A stretch of DNA of 64,000 nucleotides, taken from NCBI RefSeq assembly GCF_003014735.1, contig NZ_PYAX01000015.1, forward strand, positions 109,141-173,140, written 5' to 3'. The position numbers and the translations under genes are program-made. Positions 16,597-26,082 of this stretch are shown piece after piece. The first letter of the stretch is position 1. Every line of letters begins with the position of its first letter. The notes beneath the pieces were generated by a model, which saw only the letters and a program-made list of their open reading frames with translations, did not search any database and was not told where the DNA came from. Source of the stretch: Saccharothrix carnea. Its GTDB lineage: Bacteria > Actinomycetota > Actinomycetes > Mycobacteriales > Pseudonocardiaceae.

Positions 16597-18711
16597 ATGC
16601 GATATCCCCTCGCGACCAGGAAGAACGCCGTCCACCGAGCGCGGCTGCGAGCGGTGTGGGTGGTGGCGCTGTCGGTCGCCGCGGTCGTTCTTCCGGTACG
16701 CACCGCGTCGGCTGCCACCGTGGACACCAACGCCTCGTACGTGCTGGTCAACCGCAACAGCGGCAAGGTGCTGGACGTGTACGGGCGCAGCACCGCGAAC
16801 AATGCCCGGATCTCCCAGTACACCCGCAACGACGGCGCCTGGCAGCAGTGGCAGTTCGTCGACTCCGGCGGCGGCTACTACCGGATCAAATCCAGGCACA
16901 GCAACAAGGTCCTGAGCTTCCCGTCCACCGCCAACGGCACCGGCCTGGTGCAGACCACCGACGCCGACCTCACCGGCCAGCAGTTCCGGCTGGCCGACTC
17001 CGCCGGTGGCTCCGTGCGCCTGCTCAACCGGGCGAGCGGCAAGGCCGTGGACGTGCTGAACTCCTCCACCGCCGACGGTGCGCGGGTCGTGCAGCTGCCC
17101 GACACGGGCGGCGCCAACCAGCAGTGGCAGCTGGTCAGGCTCGGCACGGACACCACGCCGCCGACCGCGCCCGCCAACGCCCGCACCTCGAACCTGACGT
17201 GCACCGGCGTGACGTTCTCGTGGTCGGCGTCCACCGACGACGTCGCGGTGGCGTTCTACGACATCTACCACGACGGACAGCTCATGACCTCGGTGCCGGG
17301 CACGGCTCTGTCGGCCGACTTGACCGTCACCCCGGGCGCCACCTGGGGCCTGTACGTCAACGCCCGCGACGCCGCCGGCAACGTCTCCCAGGCCAGCCCC
17401 ACGGTGACGATCACCGTGCCGCAGTGCCAGGCCGACACCACACCGCCCAGCACCCCCACCGGCGTGACGGCGACCGCCTCGGGCACCTCGGTCACGGTCC
17501 GCTGGTCACCGGCCACCGACAACATCGGTGTCACCGGCTACGAAATCCTGCGCGACGGCGTCCAGGTCGGCTCGACCAGCGGCGCGACCACGACGTCGTT
17601 CACCGACAGCGGCCTGGCCGCGAACACCCGCTACGAGTACCGGGTGCGGGCGCGCGACGCCCAGGCCAACCGCTCGGCCCCGAGCACGGCGGTCGCGGTC
17701 ACCACGGGCAGCTCCTGCGCCACGGCGCTGTGCTCGATCACCAGGGTCACCACCGAGACCGACCTGCCCTGGGGCCTGACCACCCTGCCCGGCGGACAGG
17801 TGCTCTTCGGCCGTCGCGACACCTTCGAGCTGGTCCGCCTCGACCCCGCCACCGGCGCGAAGACCGTCCTGGGCCGCGTGCCGAACGCGGACGGGACCGA
17901 TGGCGAGGGCGGGGTCCTGGGCATCGCCGTGGCCTCCGACTTCACGGCCGACCCGTGGGTGTACGTGATGCACACCAGCCCGACCGACAACCGGGTGGTG
18001 CGCATCCGCTACACGGACGGAGCCCTCGCGGGCACGCCGCAGGTGCTGCTCACCGGTATCCCGCGCAACAAGTACCACAACGGCGGCCGGCTGCGGTTCG
18101 GCCCGGACAACAAGCTCTACGTCGCCACCGGTGACGGGCAGAACGGCGAGTGGGCCCAGGACCGGGACAACCTCGCCGGCAAGGTCCTGCGCATCAACCC
18201 GGACGGCACCGTGCCCGCCGACAACCCGTTCGGCAACGCCGTGTGGAGCTACGGCCACCGCAACCCGCAAGGCCTGGCCTTCGACTCGCAGGGCCGGTTG
18301 TGGGAGCAGGAGTTCGGCAACTCCGTCATGGACGAGACGAACCTGATCGTCCGCGGCGGCAACTACGGCTGGCCACGCTGCGAGGGCACCACCGGCAGCT
18401 GCGCCGAGCCCGGTTTCGTCGCGCCCAAGCGCACCTATCCCGTCGCCGAGGCCTCGTGCAGCGGGATCGCGGTGGTCCGCGACGCGCTCTACATCGCCTG
18501 CCTGCGCGGTGCGCGGCTGTACCGGGCCGAGATCGCCGGTGAGAGCCTGACCAACGTCCAGCAGCACCTCACCGGCACCTACGGGCGGCTGCGCACCGTG
18601 GAACCGTCCGCGGACGGTGGCCTGTGGCTGACCACCAGCACCCGTGGCGACAAGGACAGCATCGCCGACAACAGCAACGAGAGCATCCTCAAGGTCGAGC
18701 TCGGACGATGA
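16597..18711 (+). CDS. Secreted ricin-lectin/FnIII/PQQ-type sugar dehydrogenase
   Basis: Exported modular enzyme of 704 residues, starting at ATG 16597 after GAGAGGA. Signal peptide about 1-37 ending TASA. Residues 38-183 are a ricin-type beta-trefoil (CBM13-like) with QxW-type repeats (QQWQF, QQFRL, QQWQL). Residues 185-275 and 278-370 are two fibronectin type III modules, each opening DTTPP. Residues about 375-704 are a glucose/sorbosone dehydrogenase-like beta-propeller (PWGLTTLPGGQVLF, VMHTSPTDNRVVRI, HNGGRLRFGPDNKLYVATGDG, YGHRNPQGLAF, GGNYGWPRCEG). It should oxidise an aldose or polysaccharide end outside the cell with PQQ as cofactor. A LacI-type operator upstream suggests sugar induction. 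Confidence 0.88.
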   Translation: MRYPLATRKNAVHRARLRAVWVVALSVAAVVLPVRTASAATVDTNASYVLVNRNSGKVLDVYGRSTANNARISQYTRNDGAWQQWQFVDSGGGYYRIKSRHSNKVLSFPSTANGTGLVQTTDADLTGQQFRLADSAGGSVRLLNRASGKAVDVLNSSTADGARVVQLPDTGGANQQWQLVRLGTDTTPPTAPANARTSNLTCTGVTFSWSASTDDVAVAFYDIYHDGQLMTSVPGTALSADLTVTPGATWGLYVNARDAAGNVSQASPTVTITVPQCQADTTPPSTPTGVTATASGTSVTVRWSPATDNIGVTGYEILRDGVQVGSTSGATTTSFTDSGLAANTRYEYRVRARDAQANRSAPSTAVAVTTGSSCATALCSITRVTTETDLPWGLTTLPGGQVLFGRRDTFELVRLDPATGAKTVLGRVPNADGTDGEGGVLGIAVASDFTADPWVYVMHTSPTDNRVVRIRYTDGALAGTPQVLLTGIPRNKYHNGGRLRFGPDNKLYVATGDGQNGEWAQDRDNLAGKVLRINPDGTVPADNPFGNAVWSYGHRNPQGLAFDSQGRLWEQEFGNSVMDETNLIVRGGNYGWPRCEGTTGSCAEPGFVAPKRTYPVAEASCSGIAVVRDALYIACLRGARLYRAEIAGESLTNVQQHLTGTYGRLRTVEPSADGGLWLTTSTRGDKDSIADNSNESILKVELGR

Positions 18712-18717
18712 ACCCGG

Positions 18718-18749
18718 CCGCGGGGCGGTGTGCTCACACCGCCCCGCGG
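18718..18749. terminator. Strong hairpin terminator after the sugar dehydrogenase
   Basis: Arms 18718-18732 and 18735-18749 (CCGCGGGGCGGTGTG and its complement) pair perfectly over 15 bases; in practice a stem of 14 with a four-base loop. It starts seven bases after the stop. Confidence 0.85.
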
Positions 18750-19320
18750 TACCGCAGCGCACGCACCGCAGCCAGGCCATCCGCCGCCGCGGGCGATCCC
18801 GTGATGGCCGGCACCAGCAAGGGCCACGCGTCGATCAGGACGACCCGCCCGGCCACCGCCACTTCACAACAATCACGACAGCCCCTTCGGCGCTCCCGCC
18901 GCGTGGACGCCTCCCGTTGATTAAGACCAGAGGCGGGGCAGCCGAGGAATTCGGCGGCGAGGAATACTCGGGACCGTTCCGACCGGTGGGTAACCGCACC
19001 CGTCCGCCTTGGCTTGATGTGACTTGGATGTTAAAGATAGGTGCGAACCGACCGGGTGACACTCACCTGGCGCGGTGCGACAACGGCACGCGGAAGCCCG
19101 TCTTCGCAGGTAGATGGCCGTTGGTCGACCCACGAGCGAGAGCAGGCAAGGGGAGGCTCGTAAACGCGACGTTACGTCACGCTCACCACCCACGGCGGGA
19201 TAGCGTGCGGATTCCACTCCTTTCTTGTAGGCACCCGTTCGTCGCCCTAGGGTGACGCAGCAGGGTCATTGACGATGGCTGCCGATTTAGCGATTCACTA
19301 TTACCTCGGAGGTGATCGCC
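18750..19320. other. Long gene-free leader upstream of the nitrate reductase operon
   Basis: About 570 bases with no convincing gene on either strand; the open frames here have no family-like composition. The segment is visibly richer in A and T than its surroundings, especially 18900-19070 and 19250-19310. It contains CCCTAGGG near 19245 and a TTGACG at 19269 that could be a -35, without a clear -10. I looked for an FNR/CRP-type TTGAT/ATCAA or TGTGA/TCACA pair and found none. It most likely holds the regulated promoter and 5' leader of narG. Confidence 0.5.
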
Positions 19321-22300
19321 GTGTCGAATTCACCCGCCGGTAGCGTTCGTCCGGACGGTGCGGAGACCGATGCCGAGATCGGCGACTCGCTGCTGCGCCT
19401 CGCCAGGCACTTCCAGCGGGGCGAGACCTCCGCGGACGGGCGCACGCTGCACCAGATCGGCGGGCGCGGCGCGGACGTGTTCTACCGGGACCGGTGGGCC
19501 TACGACAAGGTGGTGCGGTCCACCCACGGGGTGAACTGCACGGGCTCCTGCTCGTGGAAGGTCTACGTCAAGGACGGCGTGATCACCTGGGAGTCGCAGC
19601 AGACCGACTACCCGTCGATCGGGCCCGACAAGCCCGAGTACGAGCCGCGCGGCTGCCCCCGCGGCGCGTCCTTCTCCTGGTACACCTACTCCCCCGCCCG
19701 GGTGCGCTACCCGTACGTGCGCGGCGTGTTGCTGGAGTACTACCGCGAGGCCAAGGAACGGCTGAAGGACCCGGTGCTCGCCTGGGCCGACATCGTCGAG
19801 GACCCGGAGAAGTCCCGCAAGTACAAGGCCGCCCGCGGCATGGGCGGCTTCGTGCGCGCCGAGTGGTGGGAGGCCGCCGAGATGGTGGCCGCCGCGCACG
19901 TGCACACCATCAAGCGCTACGGACCGGACCGGGTCGCGGGCTTCTCGCCCATCCCGGCGATGTCCATGGTCAGCCACGCGGCGGGCGCCCGGTTCGTCTC
20001 GCTGGTCGGCGGCTCGATGCTGAGCTTCTACGACTGGTACGCCGACCTGCCGGTGGCCAGCCCGCAGGTGTTCGGCGACCAGACCGACGTGCCGGAATCG
20101 GCGGACTGGTTCGACGCCGGATACCTGATCATGTGGGGCTCGAACGTCCCGGTCACCCGCACGCCCGACGCGCACTACATGACCGAGGCGCGCTACCGGG
20201 GCCAGAAGGTCGTCGTGGTGTCACCCGACTACGCCGACAACACCAAGTTCGCCGACGAGTGGCTGCCCGCGCGCCCCGGCACCGACGCCGCGCTCGCCAT
20301 GGCGATGGGGCACGTGATCCTGCGGGAGTTCTTCGTCGAGAAGACCACCCCGTACTTCACCGACTACGTCAAGCGCTACACCGACCTGCCGTTCCTGGTC
20401 ACCCTGACCGAGACCGACGACGGTTGCGTGCCGGGCAAGTTCCTCACCGCCGCGGACCTGGGCGACACCGGCGAGGGCGCGGAGTCCAAGACCGTGCTGC
20501 TGGACGCGCACGGCGAGCCCGTGGTCCCGCCCGGGTCGCTCGGGCACCGGTTCACCGACTCCGGCCAGGGCAAGTGGAACCTCGACCTCGGTGACGTCGA
20601 CCCGCTGCTGTCGGCGCGCGGCGGCGACCCGGTCACCGTGGCGCTGCCGCGGTTCGACACCAGCGAGCCGGGCGTGCTGCACCGGGGCGTGCCGACGCGG
20701 ATCGTCGCGGGCCGGCGGGTGACCACGGTGTTCGACCTGCTGCTCGCCCAGTACGGCGTGCGCCGCGACGACCTGCCCGGCGAGTGGCCCAGCGGCTACG
20801 ACGACGCCACCCAGCCCTACACCCCCGCCTGGCAGGAGGGGATCACCGGGGTGCCCGCCGCCGCGGCCGAGCGGATCGGCCGGGAGTTCGCCGACAACGC
20901 CGAGCGCTCCAAGGGCCGGTCCATGATCCTCATGGGCGCGGGCACCAACCACTGGTTCCACTCCGACCAGATCTACCGCTCGTTCCTGGCGCTGACCATG
21001 CTCACCGGCTGCCAGGGCGTCAACGGCGGCGGGTGGGCGCACTACGTCGGCCAGGAGAAGTGCCGTCCGATCACCGGGTGGTCGACGCTGGCGTTCGGGC
21101 TGGACTGGCAGCGCCCGCCCCGCCAGATGCAGGGCACGATCTTCTGGTACCTGGCCACCGACCAGTGGCGCTACGACCCGTTCACCTCGGACGTGATGTC
21201 CTCGCCGCTGGCCACCGGTCGGTTCGCCGGTCGCACCGCCGCCGACAACATCGCGCTCGCGTCCCGCCTGGGGTGGATGCCGAGCTACCCGACGTTCAAC
21301 CGCAACCCGCTCGACCTGGCCGACGAGGCCGAACGGCTCGGCAAACCAGCCGCGGACCACGTCGTGGACGGGCTCAAGTCCGGGCACCTGCGGTTCGCCT
21401 GCGAGGACCCGGACGCACCGGAGAACTTCCCCCGCGTGCTCACCGTGTGGCGGGCGAACCTGCTCGGCTCGTCGGCCAAGGGCAACGAGTACTTCCTCAA
21501 GCACCTGCTCGGCACCGATACCAACCTGCGCGCCCAAGACTCGGACGGGGTGCGGCCGCAGGAGGTGACGTGGCGCGAGGAGGCACCGGTCGGCAAGCTG
21601 GACCTGCTGCTGTCGCTGGACTTCCGGATGACGTCGACCACGCTGTTCTCCGACGTCGTGCTGCCCGCCGCGACCTGGTACGAGAAGCACGACCTGTCCT
21701 CCACCGACATGCACCCCTACGTGCACGCCTTCTCCCCCGCGATCTCACCGCCGTGGGAGACCAAGACCGACTTCGAGGCGTTCCACCGCATCGCCCGCGG
21801 GTTCTCGTGGTTGGCCGAGAAGCACCTGGGCAAGCGCAAGGACATCGTGGCCGTCGCGCTCACCCACGACACCGTCGACGCCACCGCGCAGCCGGGCGGG
21901 CGGGTGCTGGACTGGAAGAACGGTGAGTGCGAGCCGATCCCCGGCAAGACCATGCCGCGGCTGGTGGTCGTGGAGCGCGACTACCCGGCGATCGCCGACA
22001 AGATGGCCGCCCTGGGGCCGCTGGTCGAGCAGGTCGGGCTGACCACCAAGGGCGTCACCGTGCACCCCGACGAAGAGGTGGAGTACCTCAAGGGCGCCAA
22101 CGGGACGGTCCTGTCCGGTGCCGCCGCCGGACGGCCGTCGCTGGCCAAGGACACTCACGCCGCGGAGGCGATCCTTGCGCTGTCCGGCACCACCAACGGC
22201 CGCCTGGCCACGGAGGGGTTCCGCGCCCTGGAACGGCGCACCGGCACCGAACTCGCCGACCTGGCCGCCGAGAGCGAGGGCAAGCGGATCACGTTCCCGG

Positions 22301-23007
22301 ACACGCAGGCCCGCCCGGTGCCGGTGATCACCTCGCCGGAGTGGTCGGGCAGCGAGACCGGCGGCAGGCGGTACTCCCCGTTCACCATCAACACCGAACG
22401 GCTCAAGCCCTGGCACACCCTCACCGGCCGCCAGCACTTCTTCCTCGACCACGACTGGATGTTCGAGCTGGGCGAGCAGCTGCCGGTCTTCCGGCCGCCG
22501 CTGGACATGACCGCGCTGTTCAACGAGCCGGCGGTCGGGGCGCTGAACGGTGGAGTGACCGTGCGGTACCTGACCCCGCACTCGAAGTGGTCGATCCACT
22601 CGGCCTACCAGGACAACCTGCACATGCTCACGCTGTCCCGGGGCGGGCAGGCGATCTGGATCTCGGACCGGGACGCCGCGAAGATCGGCGTCGCGGACAA
22701 CGACTGGATCGAAGCGGTCAACCGCAACGGGATCGTGGTGGCCCGCGCGATCGTGTCCCACCGGATGCCCGAGGGCACGGTGTTCATGTACCACGCGCAG
22801 GACAAGGCCGTCGGCGTCCCGCGCACCGAGGCGACCGGCAAGCGCGGCGGCATCCACAACGCGCTGACCCGGCTCATGATCAAGCCGTCGCACCTCGTCG
22901 GCGGCTACGCACAGCAGTCGTTCGCCCTCAACTACCACGGTCCCACGGGCAACCAGCGCGACGAGGTCACGACCATTCGCCGCCGCAGCCAGGAGGTGCA
23001 GTACTGA
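19321..23007 (+). CDS. narG: Respiratory nitrate reductase, alpha subunit
   Basis: Molybdenum bis-MGD catalytic subunit, 1228 residues, of the membrane-bound cytoplasm-facing enzyme that reduces nitrate to nitrite with quinol electrons. I chose GTG 19321 because GGAGGT lies eight bases before it; GTG 19312 overlaps that site. The FS0 cluster motif is present (STHGVNCTGSC near residues 70-77 and the last Cys in RGCPRG near 110). The FYDWYADLP segment near 237 aligns with the Asp that ligates Mo. Further landmarks are PESADWF, WGSNVPVTRTPDAHYMTE, GAGTNHWFHSD and, near the end, HSKWSIHSAYQDN. There is no twin-arginine signal. It overlaps narH by one base. Confidence 0.97.
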   Translation: MSNSPAGSVRPDGAETDAEIGDSLLRLARHFQRGETSADGRTLHQIGGRGADVFYRDRWAYDKVVRSTHGVNCTGSCSWKVYVKDGVITWESQQTDYPSIGPDKPEYEPRGCPRGASFSWYTYSPARVRYPYVRGVLLEYYREAKERLKDPVLAWADIVEDPEKSRKYKAARGMGGFVRAEWWEAAEMVAAAHVHTIKRYGPDRVAGFSPIPAMSMVSHAAGARFVSLVGGSMLSFYDWYADLPVASPQVFGDQTDVPESADWFDAGYLIMWGSNVPVTRTPDAHYMTEARYRGQKVVVVSPDYADNTKFADEWLPARPGTDAALAMAMGHVILREFFVEKTTPYFTDYVKRYTDLPFLVTLTETDDGCVPGKFLTAADLGDTGEGAESKTVLLDAHGEPVVPPGSLGHRFTDSGQGKWNLDLGDVDPLLSARGGDPVTVALPRFDTSEPGVLHRGVPTRIVAGRRVTTVFDLLLAQYGVRRDDLPGEWPSGYDDATQPYTPAWQEGITGVPAAAAERIGREFADNAERSKGRSMILMGAGTNHWFHSDQIYRSFLALTMLTGCQGVNGGGWAHYVGQEKCRPITGWSTLAFGLDWQRPPRQMQGTIFWYLATDQWRYDPFTSDVMSSPLATGRFAGRTAADNIALASRLGWMPSYPTFNRNPLDLADEAERLGKPAADHVVDGLKSGHLRFACEDPDAPENFPRVLTVWRANLLGSSAKGNEYFLKHLLGTDTNLRAQDSDGVRPQEVTWREEAPVGKLDLLLSLDFRMTSTTLFSDVVLPAATWYEKHDLSSTDMHPYVHAFSPAISPPWETKTDFEAFHRIARGFSWLAEKHLGKRKDIVAVALTHDTVDATAQPGGRVLDWKNGECEPIPGKTMPRLVVVERDYPAIADKMAALGPLVEQVGLTTKGVTVHPDEEVEYLKGANGTVLSGAAAGRPSLAKDTHAAEAILALSGTTNGRLATEGFRALERRTGTELADLAAESEGKRITFPDTQARPVPVITSPEWSGSETGGRRYSPFTINTERLKPWHTLTGRQHFFLDHDWMFELGEQLPVFRPPLDMTALFNEPAVGALNGGVTVRYLTPHSKWSIHSAYQDNLHMLTLSRGGQAIWISDRDAAKIGVADNDWIEAVNRNGIVVARAIVSHRMPEGTVFMYHAQDKAVGVPRTEATGKRGGIHNALTRLMIKPSHLVGGYAQQSFALNYHGPTGNQRDEVTTIRRRSQEVQY

Positions 23008-24677
23008 TGCGCGTGATGGCACAGCTCGCCATGGTGATGAACTTGGACAAGTGCATCGGCTGCCACACGTGCAGCGTCACCTGCAAGCAGGCGTGGACCA
23101 ACCGCGGTGGTGTGGAGTACGCGTGGTTCAACAACGTCGAGACCCGCCCGGGACAGGGCTACCCGCGCCAGTACCAGGACCAGGAGAAGTGGAAGGGCGG
23201 CTGGGAGCTGAACAAGCGCGGCAAGCTGACCCTGCGCACCGGCTCGCGGCTGAAGCGGCTGCTCAACATCTTCGCCAACCCGGACATGCCCACGGTCGCC
23301 GACTACTACGAGCCGTGGACCTACGACTACCAGAACCTGCTGTCCGCACCACCCTCGGACACCACGCCCACGGCCAAGCCCAAGTCGTCCATCACCGGCG
23401 AGGACACGAAGGTGACCTGGGGCGCCAACTGGGACGACGACCTGGGCGGCGGTCCGGAGCAGATCGGCAAGGACCCGGTGTTGGGCAAGCTCTCCGAGCA
23501 GGTCAAGCTCGAGTTCGAGCAGACGTTCATGTTCTACCTGCCGCGCATCTGCGAGCACTGCCTGAACCCGTCGTGCGCGGCGTCGTGCCCGTCCGGTGCG
23601 ATCTACAAGCGCGCCGAGGACGGCATCGTGCTGGTGGACCAGGACAAGTGCCGCGGCTGGCGGCAGTGCGTCACCGGGTGCCCGTACAAGAAGATCTACT
23701 TCAACCACAAGACGGGCAAGGCGGAGAAGTGCACGTTCTGCTACCCGCGGGTCGAGGTGGGCATCCCGACCGTGTGCTCCGAGACGTGCGTCGGCCGGCT
23801 GCGCTACATCGGCGTGCTGCTCTACGACGCGGACAAGGTGGGTGAGGCGGCGTCGGTCAAGGACGACAAGGACCTCTACCCCGCGCAGCTCGACGTCTTC
23901 CTCAACCCGCACGACCCGCGCGTGGTCGCCGAGGCCGAGCGGGCGGGCATCTCCGGCGAGTGGATCGAGGCCGCGCAGAACTCCCCTGTGTACCGGCTGA
24001 TCGTGGACTACCAACTGGCGCTGCCGCTGCACCCGGAGTACCGCACCATGCCGATGGTCTGGTACGTACCGCCGCTGTCGCCCGTCGTCGACGTGCTGAG
24101 CGAGACCGGCCACGACGGCGAGGAGGTGGGCAACCTCTTCGGCGCCATCGACGCGCTGCGCATCCCGGTGGAGTACCTGGCCGAGCTGTTCACCGCCGGT
24201 GACGTGGGACCGGTCCGGGCGTCGTTGCAGCGGCTGGCCGCGATGCGCGCCCACATGCGCCAGGTCAACCTCGGCGAGGACGTGGACGACTCGATCGCCG
24301 CGTCGGTGCGGCTCGCGCCCGGCGAGATCGAGTCGATGTACCGCCTGCTCGCCATCGCCAAGTACGAGGACCGCTACGTGATCCCGGCGGGCGCGGGATC
24401 CGACGCGCACCGGCTGGAGGCCCTGACCACCGGGTGCAGCCTGGACGGCGACGGTGGCCCCGGCATGACCGCGTTCGACGTGATGACGGAGAAGTTCCAG
24501 CTGACCGACACCAACGGCGCGGCGCCGCCGGACAAGACCAAGCGGATCAACCTGCTCGACTGGGACGGGGTCAACACCTCCGGACTGTTCCCGGGCAGCG
24601 GTTCGTCCGGCAACGGTTCCTCGGGCAACGGCTCCGCCGGCGCGGGTGCCGCGCACGAACCCGAGGCCATCGGATGA
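23007..24677 (+). CDS. narH: Respiratory nitrate reductase, beta subunit (iron-sulfur)
   Basis: Electron-transfer subunit of 556 residues carrying four iron-sulfur clusters. The four Cys groups are visible: DKCIGCHTCSVTCK near the start, ICEHCLNPSCAASCP near 190, DKCRGWRQCVTGCP near 212 (the Trp replacing a Cys marks the [3Fe-4S] cluster) and KCTFCYPR...TVCSETC near 245-262. The ATG at 23007 uses the last base of the narG stop. The C-terminus ends in a low-complexity Gly/Ser tail (GSSGNGSSGNGSAGAG) not typical of the family. It is coupled to narJ through ATGA. Confidence 0.97.
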   Translation: MRVMAQLAMVMNLDKCIGCHTCSVTCKQAWTNRGGVEYAWFNNVETRPGQGYPRQYQDQEKWKGGWELNKRGKLTLRTGSRLKRLLNIFANPDMPTVADYYEPWTYDYQNLLSAPPSDTTPTAKPKSSITGEDTKVTWGANWDDDLGGGPEQIGKDPVLGKLSEQVKLEFEQTFMFYLPRICEHCLNPSCAASCPSGAIYKRAEDGIVLVDQDKCRGWRQCVTGCPYKKIYFNHKTGKAEKCTFCYPRVEVGIPTVCSETCVGRLRYIGVLLYDADKVGEAASVKDDKDLYPAQLDVFLNPHDPRVVAEAERAGISGEWIEAAQNSPVYRLIVDYQLALPLHPEYRTMPMVWYVPPLSPVVDVLSETGHDGEEVGNLFGAIDALRIPVEYLAELFTAGDVGPVRASLQRLAAMRAHMRQVNLGEDVDDSIAASVRLAPGEIESMYRLLAIAKYEDRYVIPAGAGSDAHRLEALTTGCSLDGDGGPGMTAFDVMTEKFQLTDTNGAAPPDKTKRINLLDWDGVNTSGLFPGSGSSGNGSSGNGSAGAGAAHEPEAIG

Positions 24678-25348
24678 GCGTGCTGCGCAAGCGGGACAAG
24701 AAGGCCGCGGAAGCACCGGACCGCGACAGCCGGCTGGTGTGGCGGATCGCCGCGCTCCTGATCGACTACCCGGGTGAGGCGCTGACGCGCATCCTGTCCG
24801 ATCTCCGGGCGGCGGCGATGTCGCTCCCGGCGCCGGCCGGGCCCGCGCTCGTGTCGTTCATCGACCACGCGCGGTCCACGGCCGGGAGCGCGCTGGCGCA
24901 GCACTACGTCGAGACCTTCGACCTGCGCAAGCGCAACTGCCTGCACCTGTCGTACTACGCCTACGGCGACACCCGCAAGCGCGGCATGGCGCTGCTGCGG
25001 TTCAAGCACGCCTACCGCGCGGCCGGTGTCGAGCTGGGCGAGCACGAGCTGCCCGACCACCTCGCGGTCGTGCTGGAGTTCGCCGCGACCGCCGATCCCG
25101 TCGCCGGGCGTCGGCTGCTGGTCGAGCACGGCCCGGTGCTGGAGATGATCCGGCTGTCGCTGGCCGACGGCGGGTCGCCGTACCTGGCCGTGCTGGACGC
25201 CGTGTGCGCCACGCTGCCGGAGATCAGCGCCGCGGACCGCCGCAAGATCGCGACGCTGGCCGCGGAAGGGCCGCCCGAGGAAGACGTCGGCCTGGAGCCG
25301 TTCGCGATGGACCCCGCGCTGCACGCCGAGTCGGGAGGACGACGATGA
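24674..25348 (+). CDS. narJ: Nitrate reductase assembly chaperone (delta subunit)
   Basis: Cytoplasmic chaperone of 224 residues that holds NarGH for molybdenum cofactor insertion and membrane attachment; it is not part of the final enzyme. It belongs to the helical NarJ/TorD family. Conserved parts are IAALLIDYPGEAL near the start, LAQHYVETFDLRKRNCLHLSYYAYGDTRKRGMALLRFK, and ELPDHLAVVLEF with ADPVAGRRLLVEH. It overlaps narH and narI by four bases each (ATGA), which supports a single translated operon. Confidence 0.95.
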   Translation: MSVLRKRDKKAAEAPDRDSRLVWRIAALLIDYPGEALTRILSDLRAAAMSLPAPAGPALVSFIDHARSTAGSALAQHYVETFDLRKRNCLHLSYYAYGDTRKRGMALLRFKHAYRAAGVELGEHELPDHLAVVLEFAATADPVAGRRLLVEHGPVLEMIRLSLADGGSPYLAVLDAVCATLPEISAADRRKIATLAAEGPPEEDVGLEPFAMDPALHAESGGRR

Positions 25349-26070
25349 GCACGTTGCTGTGGCTGGCCCTGCCGTACATCGCGCTGACCTCGTTCCTGGT
25401 CGGGCACGTCTGGCGCTACCGGCACGACCAGTTCGGCTGGACGACCCGGTCCTCGCAGATGTACGAGAGCAGGCTGCTGCGGCTGGGCAGCCCGCTGTTC
25501 CACTTCGGGCTGCTGGCCGTGATCGGCGGGCACGTGATGGGACTGATGATCCCGAAGAGCTGGACCGAGTTCGTCGGGATCAGCGACGGCACGTACCACC
25601 TGGTCTCGGTGACGGCGGGGACGGCGGCGGGCACGGCCACCGTGGCGGGCCTGGCGATCCTGCTGTACCGGCGGTTCACCGTCTCGGCCGTGCGCAAGGC
25701 CACCACGCGCGGTGACAAGGTCATGTACGCGCTGCTCGCGGCGGCGATCCTGACCGGCATGGTCAACACCGTGGGCGAGAACCTGATCGGCGGCGGCTAC
25801 GACTACCGGGCCACGGTGTCGGTGTGGTTCCGCGGCCTGTTCACGTTCTCCGCGCAGCCGGACGTGATGACGGGCATCCCGCTGAGCTTCCAGGTGCACA
25901 ACGTGATCGTGCTCGTCCTGCTGGGCATCTGGCCGTACACGCGCCTGGTGCACGTGTTCAGCGCACCGCTCGGCTACCTCGTGCGGCCGTACGTGGTCTA
26001 CCGCAGCCGCGACCCGAAACGCCCCGACGCCAACCGCTACGCCCGCGCCTGGGGTGACCAGCACGAGTAA
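25345..26070 (+). CDS. narI: Respiratory nitrate reductase, gamma subunit (cytochrome b)
   Basis: Membrane diheme cytochrome b of 241 residues that oxidises quinol and anchors NarGH. Five membrane helices are readable, beginning LLWLALPYIALTSFLVGHVWRYRHDQFGWTTRSS. Candidate heme His residues are in LFHFGLLAVIGGHVMG and in SFQVHNVIVLVLLGIWPYTRLVHVFSAP. Length and order fit NarI well. It is the last gene of the coupled narGHJI run; the convergent DUF5995 gene ends only 12 bases away and no hairpin was seen in the gap. There is no nitrate transporter or nitrate-sensing two-component system in this window. Confidence 0.96.
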   Translation: MSTLLWLALPYIALTSFLVGHVWRYRHDQFGWTTRSSQMYESRLLRLGSPLFHFGLLAVIGGHVMGLMIPKSWTEFVGISDGTYHLVSVTAGTAAGTATVAGLAILLYRRFTVSAVRKATTRGDKVMYALLAAAILTGMVNTVGENLIGGGYDYRATVSVWFRGLFTFSAQPDVMTGIPLSFQVHNVIVLVLLGIWPYTRLVHVFSAPLGYLVRPYVVYRSRDPKRPDANRYARAWGDQHE

Positions 26071-26082
26071 CCCGGCGTGACG

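Noticed and set aside
18644..19255. Possible gene of about 200 codons upstream of narG
   Set aside because: It begins inside the sugar dehydrogenase in another frame, runs through a terminator hairpin and has no protein-like pattern.
23051..23845. Second plus-strand frame inside narH
   Set aside because: Frame-shifted shadow; narH has all its Cys clusters in the other frame.
26071..26082. Terminator between narI and the DUF5995 gene
   Set aside because: Only 12 bases separate the convergent stops and no stem of useful length can form there.
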